From Sulfuritalea sp. (GTDB taxonomy: Bacteria; Pseudomonadota; Gammaproteobacteria; Burkholderiales; Rhodocyclaceae): a stretch of 7,028 nt of DNA. Numbering within the stretch: the stretch's first letter is position 1; the number at the start of each line of letters is the position of its first letter. Both the position numbers and the translations under genes were made by a program. The stretch lies in assembly GCA_022843505.1 (NCBI GenBank), contig JALHNN010000139.1, forward strand, positions 1 through 7,028, given 5' to 3'. The notes beneath the pieces were generated by a model. It did no database searches. It saw only the letters and a list, made by a program, of their open reading frames with translations, and was not told the origin of the DNA. Below, one piece after another: positions 1 through 7,028 of the stretch.

Positions 1-287
1 GCGGCGGATGCAGGCGGCCGGACCGGAGATGTCGGCGCCGATCACGCCGGTGGTCAGGTTGATGATCACGCCCGGGCAGGCGGCGCGGATGGCGTCGACG
101 ATGCGTGCGGCGACGTCTGGGTCCCAGGAGGGCAGGTGGCCCTTGCCCGGCGCCTGCTGGCGCAGATGCACGTGCATGATGCTGGCGCCGGCATCGAAGG
201 CCTCGCGCGCCGAGGCCGCCATCTGCTCCGGCGTCACCGGCACCGGGTGCTGCTGCGGGTCGGTCAGCACGCCGGTCAGGGCGCAGG

Positions 288-315
<28 letters not shown>
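1..315 (-). CDS. Beta-keto acid cleavage enzyme (BKACE/Kce, DUF849), N-terminal part, cut by window edge
   Basis: The first 105 codons read from ATG at 315; the 3' end lies outside the window. BKACE enzymes are zinc-dependent TIM-barrel proteins that condense a beta-keto acid with acetyl-CoA and cleave it to acetoacetate plus a new acyl-CoA (founding member Kce, 3-keto-5-aminohexanoate cleavage enzyme). Visible family marks are the opening strand ILTCALTG (residues 8-15), the PVTPEQMA segment (25-33) and GASIMHVHLR (43-52), whose His48 and His50 match the two zinc ligands of the family. INLTTG (85-90) corresponds to the next barrel strand. The third zinc ligand and the substrate-determining residues are beyond the edge. 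GAGGA at 322-326 is a Shine-Dalgarno 6 nt before the ATG, and the start lies inside the end of the upstream carboxylase alpha gene (28-bp overlap), so it is the last visible operon gene. The family call is firm; the substrate is unknown. It is not an HMG-CoA lyase by sequence. Confidence 0.88.
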
Positions 316-2218
<1,903 letters not shown>

Positions 2219-2222
<4 letters not shown>

Positions 2223-3370
2223 GGACGCGGCAACGTGCCCTCGATCTTGCAGATGATGCCCAGCATCACCTCGTCGGCGCCGCCGCCGATCGACACCAGG
2301 CGCCCGTCGCGCCAGGCGCGCGAGACGGGATTGTCCCAGGTGTAGCCCATGCCGCCCCAGTACTGCAGGCAGGCATCCGCCACCTCGCGGTCGAGCCGCC
2401 CGCATTTCAGCTTGGCCATCGAGGCCAGCCGTGTCACATCCTTGCCGCCGATGTATTCCTCGACGGCGCGCCAGGTCAGGGCGCGCAGGGCTTCGACCTC
2501 GGTGCGCAGTTCGGCGAGGCGGAAATGCACCACCTGGTTGTCGAGGATGGACTTGCCGAAGGCCTGGCGCTCGCGCGTGTAGGCGATGGTCTGGTCGATG
2601 GTGTTGTCCATCATGCGCAGGCTGCTCGCCGCGCCCCACAGACGCTCCTCCTGGAACTGCAGCATCTGGTAGGTGAAGCCCATGCCTTCCTGGCCGATGA
2701 CATTGCGCTGCGGCACGCGGACGTCGTCGAAAAAGATCTGCGCCGTGTCGGAAGCGTCCATGCCGATCTTGATGATCTTCTGCCGGCTGATGCCGGGCGA
2801 GTCCATCGGCACCATGATCAGCGACTTGTTGCGGTGGGGGCCGCCCTCGGCCGAGGTGTTGGCGAGCAGGCAGCACCAGTCCGCCTGCATGCCGTTGGTG
2901 ATCCACATCTTGCTGCCGTTGATCACGTAGTCGCCACCGTCCTTCTTTGCCGTCGTCTTCACCGCGGCGACGTCGGAGCCGCCGCCGGGCTCCGACACGC
3001 CGATGCAGCCGACGACGTCGCCGGCGATCGCCGGGGCGAGAAACTCGCGCTTGAGCTCATCCGTTCCGAAGCGCGCCCGCGCCGGGGTGCCCAGGGCGGT
3101 CCGCACGCCGTGGGCCATCGCCACGCCGCCGCAGGCACAATCGCCGAGGGCCTCGGCCATCACCATCGAGTAGGAGAAGTCCAGCCCCTGGCCGCCGTAG
3201 GCCGGGTCGTACTTGAGGCCTAGCAGGCCCAGGTCGCCGAGTTTCCTGAATACCTCGTGCGAGGGGAACTGCTCGGCGGCCTCCCACTCGGCGACATGCG
3301 GGTTGAGCTGTTCGCGCACGAAGCGCAGCACGGTGTCGGCAAGCTGGCGGTGTTCGCTGGTGAGTTGCAT
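2219..3370 (-). CDS. atuD: Acyl-CoA dehydrogenase, citronellyl-CoA dehydrogenase-like
   Basis: A 383-residue FAD flavoprotein, full length for the family, that introduces the alpha,beta double bond into an acyl-CoA and passes electrons to electron-transfer flavoprotein. Signatures are IGVSEPGGGSDVAAVKT (123-139), YVINGSKMWITNG (148-160, FAD/substrate loop), DTAQIFFDDVRVP (208-220), RERQAFGK (266-273) and the C-terminal LQYWGGMGYTWDNPVSR (335-351). At the usual C-terminal catalytic position, where many families read YEGT, it has IGGGADE (361-367). The base is therefore probably Glu242 in the EERL segment (241-244), the site used by isovaleryl-CoA and long-chain dehydrogenases. I recall Pseudomonas AtuD sharing the LQFQEERL, DACLQYWGGMG and SIGGGADE segments. 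In the proposed pathway it makes the unsaturated acyl-CoA that the flanking carboxylase subunits carboxylate. The Shine-Dalgarno AAGGAG (3376-3381) is part of the upstream stop codon region, 5 nt before the ATG. The alternative is an isovaleryl-CoA or other branched-chain dehydrogenase. Confidence 0.88.
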
Positions 3371-3375
3371 GGGGG

Positions 3376-3382
3376 CTCCTTA
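3376..3382 (-). promoter_or_regulatory. Shine-Dalgarno TAAGGAG fused to the upstream stop codon
   Basis: On the minus strand the carboxyltransferase TAA stop (3382-3380) runs directly into GGAG, giving TAAGGAG, followed by five C and the ATG of the acyl-CoA dehydrogenase at 3370. This fixes the dehydrogenase start and means a ribosome terminating on the carboxyltransferase gene sits on the next gene's binding site. Confidence 0.85.
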
Positions 3383-4990
3383 CATTCTGGCGACGCCGAA
3401 GGTATTCGGTCGCAGGGTACGCGCTTCGCCCTCGGCGCAGACGTCGAGGCAAAGGCCGAGGATGCGGCGGGTGTCGCGCGGATCGATGATGCCGTCGTCC
3501 CACAGCCGGGCGGTGGCGAACAGCGCCGTCGATTCGGCCTCCAGCCGGCGGCGCAGGCCTTCGCTCATGGCCGCCAGCGCCGCCTCGTTGGCCGGTTGGC
3601 CGGCGCGTTCGAGCTTGGCGCGGCCGACGATCTCCATGACCTTGGCCGCCTGCGCCGCTCCCATCACGGCGGTGCGCGCCGAGGGCCAGGCGAAGATGAA
3701 GCGCGGATCGAAGCCGCGCCCGCACATGCCGTAGTTGCCGGCACCGAAGGAGCCGCCGAGCACCACGGTGAGCTTGGGCACGCGCGCGTTGGCCACGGCC
3801 TGGATCATCTTCGAGCCGTGCTTGATGGCGCCGGCGCGTTCCGCTGCCGCGCCGACCATGTAGCCCGTGGTGTTCTGCAGGAAGATCAGCGGCGTTGCGC
3901 TCTGGTCGCATAGCTGGATGAACTGCGCGGCCTTGGTCGAGCCATTGGGCTGGATCGGCCCGTTGTTGCCCAGTATCCCGACGGCGTGCCCGTGCAGGCG
4001 GGCGTGGCCGCAGACCGTGTCGGGCGCGTAAGCCGCCTTGAATTCGAGGAAGTCGGAGGCGTCGACCAGGCGGGCGATGACTTCGCGCACGTCGTAGGGC
4101 TCGCGCTCGTCGGCGGGAACCAGGCCGAGGAGTTCATCCGGCGAGTATCGGGGCGGGGCAAGAGTCGGCGCTGGGGCAACGGCGTTCCAATTGAGTTTGT
4201 CCATCACCTCGCGTGCCGTGGCGATCGCATGGGCGTCGTTTTCGCAGAGGTATTCGCCCAGGCCCGTGACCGAGGCGTGGGTCTCGGCGCCGCCCAGGGT
4301 TTCCTCGTCGCTGTCCTCGCCGATCGCGGCCTTCACCAGCGGCGGGCCGGCGAGATAGATGCTGGAGCGCCCGCGCACCAGGATCACGTAATCCGAAAGG
4401 CCCGGCAGGTAGGCGCCGCCGGCAGTCGACGCGCCGTGCACCACCGAAATCTGCGGAATGCCGGCGGCGGAGAGCCGCGCCTGGTTGGCGAAGCTGCGCC
4501 CGCCCTCAATGAAGATCTCGGCCTGGTAGATCAGGTTGGCGCCGCCGCTTTCGACCAGGTAGATCAGCGGCAGGCGGTTGTCGCGCGCCATTTCCTGGGC
4601 GCGCAGGCTCTTCTTCAGGCCCATCGGCGGAATGGTGCCGCCCTTGATCGCGCTGTCGCTGGCCAGCACCACGCAGCGCTTGCCGGCCACCGTGCCGATG
4701 CCGATGATCGAGCCGCCGCCGAGCACGGACTCCTTGCCGTCGTCGTCGTGCATGCCCAGCCCGGCGAGCGTACAGAACTCGAGGAAGTCGCTGCCGCGGT
4801 CGATCAGGTGCGCCACGCGCTCGCGCGGCAGCAGCTGGCCGCGCTTCTCGAACTTGTCGCGCTTGGAGGCCGATTCCTCGCGCACCTTGGCTTCGAGGGC
4901 GCGCACCTCGGCCAGGCGTTCGGCCATGCGCGCGGCGTTGGCGGCGAAGGCCGGCGAGGCGGTGTCGATCAGCGTGTCGAGGACGGGCAT
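3380..4990 (-). CDS. atuC: Acyl-CoA carboxylase beta (carboxyltransferase) subunit, geranyl-CoA carboxylase-like
   Basis: A 536-residue subunit that transfers CO2 from biotin on the alpha subunit to an acyl-CoA. It has two crotonase-like carboxyltransferase domains. The N-terminal domain has KGGTIPPMGLKK (116-127), YLVESGGANL (144-153), NQARLSAAGIPQISVVHG (169-186) and STAGGAYLPGLSD (188-200). The C-terminal domain has GILGNNGPIQPNGSTKAAQF (338-357), FLQNTTGYMVG (370-380), KHGSKMIQAVANARVPKLTV (390-409) and GGSFGAGNYGMCGR (412-425). This is the gamma-carboxylating MCC/GCC lineage, not propionyl-CoA carboxylase. GGRSF (163-167) replaces FGRIF of methylcrotonyl-CoA carboxylases as I remember them. 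A Gly in place of Phe is the published determinant of geranyl-CoA acceptance, but I cannot confirm it is this exact site. The start overlaps the SDR stop (TGATG) with Shine-Dalgarno AAGGAGGA just upstream. The alpha partner is encoded one gene downstream, after the dehydrogenase. It is certainly a carboxyltransferase; the geranyl/citronellyl-type substrate is likely, not proven. Confidence 0.92.
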   Translation of the reverse strand: MPVLDTLIDTASPAFAANAARMAERLAEVRALEAKVREESASKRDKFEKRGQLLPRERVAHLIDRGSDFLEFCTLAGLGMHDDDGKESVLGGGSIIGIGTVAGKRCVVLASDSAIKGGTIPPMGLKKSLRAQEMARDNRLPLIYLVESGGANLIYQAEIFIEGGRSFANQARLSAAGIPQISVVHGASTAGGAYLPGLSDYVILVRGRSSIYLAGPPLVKAAIGEDSDEETLGGAETHASVTGLGEYLCENDAHAIATAREVMDKLNWNAVAPAPTLAPPRYSPDELLGLVPADEREPYDVREVIARLVDASDFLEFKAAYAPDTVCGHARLHGHAVGILGNNGPIQPNGSTKAAQFIQLCDQSATPLIFLQNTTGYMVGAAAERAGAIKHGSKMIQAVANARVPKLTVVLGGSFGAGNYGMCGRGFDPRFIFAWPSARTAVMGAAQAAKVMEIVGRAKLERAGQPANEAALAAMSEGLRRRLEAESTALFATARLWDDGIIDPRDTRRILGLCLDVCAEGEARTLRPNTFGVARM

Positions 4991-5892
4991 CAGTCCTCCT
5001 TCAGCACGTCGGGCATGACGCTGCGATGGAAGCCGTCGAAAGGCGCGGAGCGGCTGTGGTCGGCGATGGGGAAAAGCGGGGTGTCGAGCGGCGCGCCGCC
5101 GTCGATCGCCAGCGTGACGCCGGTGATGAAAGCCGCACCGGGCGAGAGCAGGAAGCAGATAGCCGCGCTGACTTCGGATTCGGTGCCCAGGCGACGCAGC
5201 GGCACGTGCTTCTTCAGCCTGGGAATCATTTCCCGCACCGGGCCCTTGTAGGTGTCCATGCCGGAGGAGGCGATCCAGCCCGGGGCCACGGCATTCACGC
5301 GCACGCCGCTGGCCGCCCATTCCACGGCCGCCGTCTTGGTCAGGTTGGCCATGCCGGCGCGCGCCGCGCCCGAATGGCCCATGCCGGGCATGCCGTTCCA
5401 CATGTCGGCCGTCATGTTGACGACGGCGCCACCGTGGGCCTGCATGGACTGCAGGTAGAGTTCGCGCATCATCAGGAAACCGCCGGTGAGGTTGTTGGCC
5501 AGCACGGTCTCGAAGCCCTTCTTGCCGATGGCCATCAGCGGCGCGGGAAACTGGCCGCCGGCATTGTTCACCAGGCCATGGATGCGGCCGTGCTTCGCCA
5601 CCGCGTTGCTCACCGCGCCGGTGACTGCCTCTTCGACGCGGATGTCGAAGGCGGAAACCTCGGCGCGGCCGCCATCGTCGGCGATCTCGGCGGCCACCTT
5701 TTGCAGCTTTTCCTCGGTGCGCCCGGTGAGGATCACCGTGGCGCCCAGCGCCGCCAGCTCGTGGGCGACGCAGCGGCCGATGCCGCTGCCGCCGCCGGTG
5801 ACCCAATGCACCTCGCCGGCGAACAGGCCGGGGCGCAGCACGCTGGCGTAGCCGGAAAAGGGTTCAGCTTCGGTGGGCGGGGACTGGCTCAT
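4990..5892 (-). CDS. Short-chain dehydrogenase/reductase of the enoyl-/2,4-dienoyl-CoA reductase-like (PECR-type) branch
   Basis: A 300-residue NAD(P)-binding oxidoreductase, first gene of the operon. It has a Rossmann nucleotide loop TGGGSGIG (32-39), NNAG (109-112) followed by GQF, the structural Asn in NLTGG (134-138), and C-terminal FLLSPGAAFITG (247-258) with DGG (264-266). The usual catalytic YxxxK is absent: the aligned segment HSGAARAGMANLTK (173-186) has Ser174 and Arg178 instead. The same pattern and the GGQF motif occur in peroxisomal trans-2-enoyl-CoA reductase, and dienoyl-CoA reductases also use a Ser, so the substrate is probably an unsaturated acyl-CoA rather than a free alcohol. 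Pseudomonas atu clusters carry SDR genes (atuB, atuG) of uncertain function, and this may be their counterpart. About 20 residues precede the Rossmann fold. The ATG has Shine-Dalgarno AAGGAG (5901-5906) 8 nt upstream, and its last codons (K-E-D) encode the Shine-Dalgarno of the next gene. Family is sure; the reaction is not. Confidence 0.88.
   Translation of the reverse strand: MSQSPPTEAEPFSGYASVLRPGLFAGEVHWVTGGGSGIGRCVAHELAALGATVILTGRTEEKLQKVAAEIADDGGRAEVSAFDIRVEEAVTGAVSNAVAKHGRIHGLVNNAGGQFPAPLMAIGKKGFETVLANNLTGGFLMMRELYLQSMQAHGGAVVNMTADMWNGMPGMGHSGAARAGMANLTKTAAVEWAASGVRVNAVAPGWIASSGMDTYKGPVREMIPRLKKHVPLRRLGTESEVSAAICFLLSPGAAFITGVTLAIDGGAPLDTPLFPIADHSRSAPFDGFHRSVMPDVLKED
4994..5001 (-). promoter_or_regulatory. 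Strong Shine-Dalgarno AAGGAGGA inside the SDR coding end
   Basis: The final SDR codons AAG GAG GAC TGA supply AAGGAGGA, 3 nt before the overlapping ATG (TGATG) of the carboxyltransferase gene. It supports ATG at 4990 as the true start and indicates translational coupling of the two genes. Confidence 0.85.
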
Positions 5893-5924
5893 GCGCGGTG
5901 CTCCTTGCCGGCGTCGATCAGGCC

Positions 5925-5953
5925 ATGCTACCGAGTGCTTACGTTAACGTCAA
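5925..5953 (-). promoter_or_regulatory. Candidate sigma-70 promoter of the catabolic operon
   Basis: On the minus strand TTGACG (5953-5948, five of six matches to the -35 consensus) is followed by a 17-bp spacer and TAGCAT (5930-5925, four of six matches to the -10 consensus). Transcription would begin near 5918, giving a leader of about 26 nt that contains the SDR Shine-Dalgarno. The -35 element is embedded in the ACGTTAACGT palindrome. The spacer is the normal 17 bp, not the 19-20 bp of classical MerR-activated promoters. This is a prediction by inspection only. Confidence 0.6.
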
Positions 5954-5955
5954 CA
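5936..5955. promoter_or_regulatory. Probable LiuR/MerR-type operator
   Basis: A perfect 10-bp palindrome ACGTTAACGT (5941-5950) extends to an imperfect 20-bp dyad in which 8 of 10 base pairs match. It lies in the divergent intergenic region between a MerR-family gene and the operon. It resembles the ACGT-W-W-ACGT type of site that I recall being reported for LiuR regulators of branched-chain amino acid catabolism. Because it covers the -35 element and the adjoining spacer of the operon promoter, binding here would be expected to block RNA polymerase. The natural release signal would be a pathway acyl-CoA, which is inferred. Confidence 0.62.
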
Positions 5956-5980
5956 TGGTTCCTGTTTGGAAATAATTGTC

Positions 5981-6009
5981 TTGAATGCGGCATGCCGGCT
6001 TGCTAGGAT
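5981..6009 (+). promoter_or_regulatory. Possible promoter of the MerR-family regulator gene
   Basis: TTGAAT (5981-5986), a 17-bp spacer, then TAGGAT (6004-6009), preceded by TGC. The spacer contains a separate 10-bp palindrome, CGGCATGCCG (5988-5997). If this is the promoter, transcription would begin at about the ATG (6016), giving a nearly leaderless mRNA, and AGGA at 6005-6008 would be -10 sequence rather than a ribosome site. The other reading is that AGGA is a Shine-Dalgarno and the promoter lies further upstream in the AT-rich stretch around 5957-5980. The sequence alone does not decide. Confidence 0.3.
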
Positions 6010-6015
6010 GGCGCC

Positions 6016-6459
6016 ATGAATGCAACCCGCAGGCAAGCTGTTCCGGCAGTCACGCCGCCTTCCGACGACGAGCTTTACGGAATCACCGAACTGGCGCAGG
6101 AGTACGGCATCTCGCTGCGCGCGATCCGCTTCTACGAGGACAAGGGCCTGCTGGCGCCGCGTCGCATCAACGGCGGCCGCGCCTACACGCGGCGCGACCG
6201 GGTGCGGTTGGGGCTGATCCTGCGTGGCAAGGCGGTGGGCATGTCGCTGGCCGAGATCGAGCACATATTGTCGCTGTATGGCGACCACGGCGAGGGGCAC
6301 GCAACCCAGCTCGAATACCTGGTGGGCCGCATCGATGCGACGATGACCGAACTCGATACGCGCCGCCGCCACATAGAGGCCATGCTGGGCGAACTGGGCG
6401 AAGTCCGCAGCCAGCTGAAAAAGGCGCTGGCGGCAAAGCGCCGCCTCGGAAAGGGCTGA
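6016..6459 (+). CDS. MerR-family transcriptional regulator, LiuR-like
   Basis: A 147-residue DNA-binding protein transcribed divergently from the catabolic operon and probably its regulator. The MerR winged-helix domain occupies residues 21-90. YGITELAQEYGISLRAIRFY (21-40) is the helix-turn-helix, EDKGLLAPRR (41-50) follows, and the wing contains RAYTRRDRVRL (55-65). A charged, Leu-rich segment at about 98-140 is the expected dimerisation coiled coil. There is no cysteine anywhere, so it is not a metal or thiol sensor of the MerR/CueR/SoxR kind. The RFYEDKGLLAP, DRVRLGLILRGK and short C-terminal layout match LiuR of leucine catabolism. An unusual N-terminal tail of about 20 residues (Pro/Ala/Arg/Asp-rich) precedes the fold. 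An in-frame TAG at 6004 excludes an earlier start, and AGGA at 6005-6008 could be the ribosome site. Its stop directly abuts that of rpe. The effector is inferred to be an acyl-CoA. Confidence 0.9.
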   Translation: MNATRRQAVPAVTPPSDDELYGITELAQEYGISLRAIRFYEDKGLLAPRRINGGRAYTRRDRVRLGLILRGKAVGMSLAEIEHILSLYGDHGEGHATQLEYLVGRIDATMTELDTRRRHIEAMLGELGEVRSQLKKALAAKRRLGKG

Positions 6460-6466
6460 TCAGGCC
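6453..6466. other. Abutting convergent stop codons in a 14-bp near-palindrome
   Basis: The TGA of the regulator (6457-6459) and the TGA of rpe (6462-6460) touch, forming TGATCA. The surrounding GGGCTGATCAGGCC is a dyad with one mismatched pair. There is no intergenic space and no T-tract, so no intrinsic terminator can be recognised. Each transcript must end inside the other gene or be stopped by Rho. Confidence 0.6.
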
Positions 6467-7028
6467 TTGGCCAGTTCGGCCCGCAAGGCGCCGATTACGG
6501 TGTCGTAACGGTTGGGGTCGCTGTCCTTCGCCGCGCCGAACACGGCCGAGCCGGCGACAAAGGTATCGACCCCGGCCTGCGCCACTTCGCGGATATTCGC
6601 CGGACCGACGCCGCCGTCGATTTCGAGACTGACGTCGAGGCCGCGCGCGGCTATCATCTGGCGCACCTTGCGTGCCTTTTCCAGCACGTAGGGGATGAAC
6701 TTCTGTCCGCCGAAGCCGGGGTTCACGCTCATCAGCAGCACCATGTCGAGCTTGTCCAGGGTGTATTCCAGGACGTCGAGCGGCGTCGCCGGGTTGAACA
6801 CCAGGCCGGGCTTGCAGCCGCATTCCCGGATCAGGGCGATGGTGCGATCGACGTGTTCCGAGGCTTCCGGGTGGAAGGTGATGTAGGTGGCGCCGGCCTT
6901 GGCGAAGTCGGGGATGATGCGATCCACCGGCTTGACCATCAGGTGTACGTCGATCGGGGCGGTGACGCCATGCTTCTTCAGTGCCTCGCAGACCAGCGGG
7001 CCGATGGTCAGGTTGGGCACGTAATGGT
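6460..7028 (-). CDS. rpe: Ribulose-phosphate 3-epimerase, N-terminus cut by window edge
   Basis: Interconverts D-ribulose 5-phosphate and D-xylulose 5-phosphate in the pentose phosphate and Calvin pathways; cytosolic, metal-dependent TIM barrel. The reading frame stays open to the right edge, beginning with His-Tyr-Val-Pro-Asn, the continuation of the family motif usually read as DNHYVPNLTIG. The GTG at 7020 is therefore an internal Val, not the start, and about 35-40 residues are missing. Conserved elements are VPNLTIGPLV, DVHLMV (metal-binding His), HPEAS, MSVNPGFGGQKFIP (phosphate/substrate loop), EIDGGV (metal-binding and catalytic Asp) and AGSAVFG (phosphate-binding loop), in the expected order. 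The C-terminus is of normal length. It converges on the regulator gene with no gap, and functional linkage to the neighbouring catabolic operon is unlikely. It is not followed by gph, its frequent downstream partner in proteobacteria. Confidence 0.96.
   Translation of the reverse strand, partial: HYVPNLTIGPLVCEALKKHGVTAPIDVHLMVKPVDRIIPDFAKAGATYITFHPEASEHVDRTIALIRECGCKPGLVFNPATPLDVLEYTLDKLDMVLLMSVNPGFGGQKFIPYVLEKARKVRQMIAARGLDVSLEIDGGVGPANIREVAQAGVDTFVAGSAVFGAAKDSDPNRYDTVIGALRAELAKA

Noticed and set aside
2223..2906. N-terminal extension of the biotin carboxylase frame to 2906
   Set aside because: The extension is an Arg/His-rich frame inside the acyl-CoA dehydrogenase gene. The biotin carboxylase fold begins at MSFRTILVANRGE (start 2222), with the ATGA overlap.
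3986..5251. Plus-strand open frame opposite the carboxyltransferase and SDR genes
   Set aside because: Low-complexity antisense frame with no domain; the minus strand carries the conserved carboxyltransferase there.
4991..5806. N-terminal extension of the carboxyltransferase frame to 5806
   Set aside because: It overlaps the real SDR gene out of frame. The ATG at 4990 has a strong Shine-Dalgarno and gives normal subunit length.
5026..6006. Plus-strand open frame running through the divergent promoter region
   Set aside because: Antisense to the SDR, no motif, and its end crosses the AT-rich promoter/operator region.
7018..7020. GTG as the start codon of rpe
   Set aside because: The frame continues as His-Tyr upstream of it, matching the conserved motif before VPNLTIG, so it is an internal Val and the gene is cut by the edge.

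Overview
The window looks like a high-GC (about two thirds G+C by eye) proteobacterial chromosome, most likely a betaproteobacterium. This rests on base composition, very tight gene packing and protein family types. No rRNA or other taxonomic marker is present, so genus is left open. Seven protein genes fill almost all of it; the only real intergenic space is about 120 bp at 5893-6015.

From right to left on the minus strand (5892 down to 1) lies one compact operon of five genes: a short-chain dehydrogenase/reductase, a carboxyltransferase (beta) subunit, an acyl-CoA dehydrogenase, a biotin carboxylase/biotin carrier (alpha) subunit, and the first 105 codons of a beta-keto acid cleavage enzyme (BKACE, DUF849/Kce type) cut by the window edge. 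The junctions are TGATG, a TAA that is part of the next Shine-Dalgarno, ATGA, and a 28-bp overlap, so the genes are almost certainly co-transcribed and mostly translationally coupled. The carboxylase belongs to the 3-methylcrotonyl-CoA/geranyl-CoA class, which carboxylates the gamma carbon of alpha,beta-unsaturated branched acyl-CoAs. By residue pattern it looks closer to geranyl-CoA carboxylase (AtuC/AtuF), and the dehydrogenase resembles citronellyl-CoA dehydrogenase (AtuD). The likely role is oxidation of a methyl-branched, isoprenoid-like acyl-CoA: desaturation, then gamma-carboxylation, then later steps encoded partly outside the window.

Divergent from the operon, at 6016-6459, is a cysteine-free MerR-family regulator resembling LiuR, the regulator of leucine/isovalerate catabolism. 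The shared intergenic region holds a perfect ACGTTAACGT palindrome overlapping the -35 element of a good candidate promoter for the operon. The layout suggests LiuR-type control of an atu-type operon, whereas Pseudomonas atu genes are controlled by a TetR-family protein.

At the right edge, convergent with the regulator and with stop codons directly abutting (TGA|TCA), is the 3' portion of rpe (ribulose-phosphate 3-epimerase). This is a housekeeping gene and probably marks the boundary of the catabolic cluster.

The most interesting points are the combination of a LiuR-like regulator, a geranyl-CoA-carboxylase-like enzyme and a BKACE; the absence in this window of the enoyl-CoA hydratase and HMG-CoA-lyase-type enzyme that normally complete such pathways; the SDR whose YxxxK motif is replaced by Ser/Arg; and the operator/promoter arrangement.
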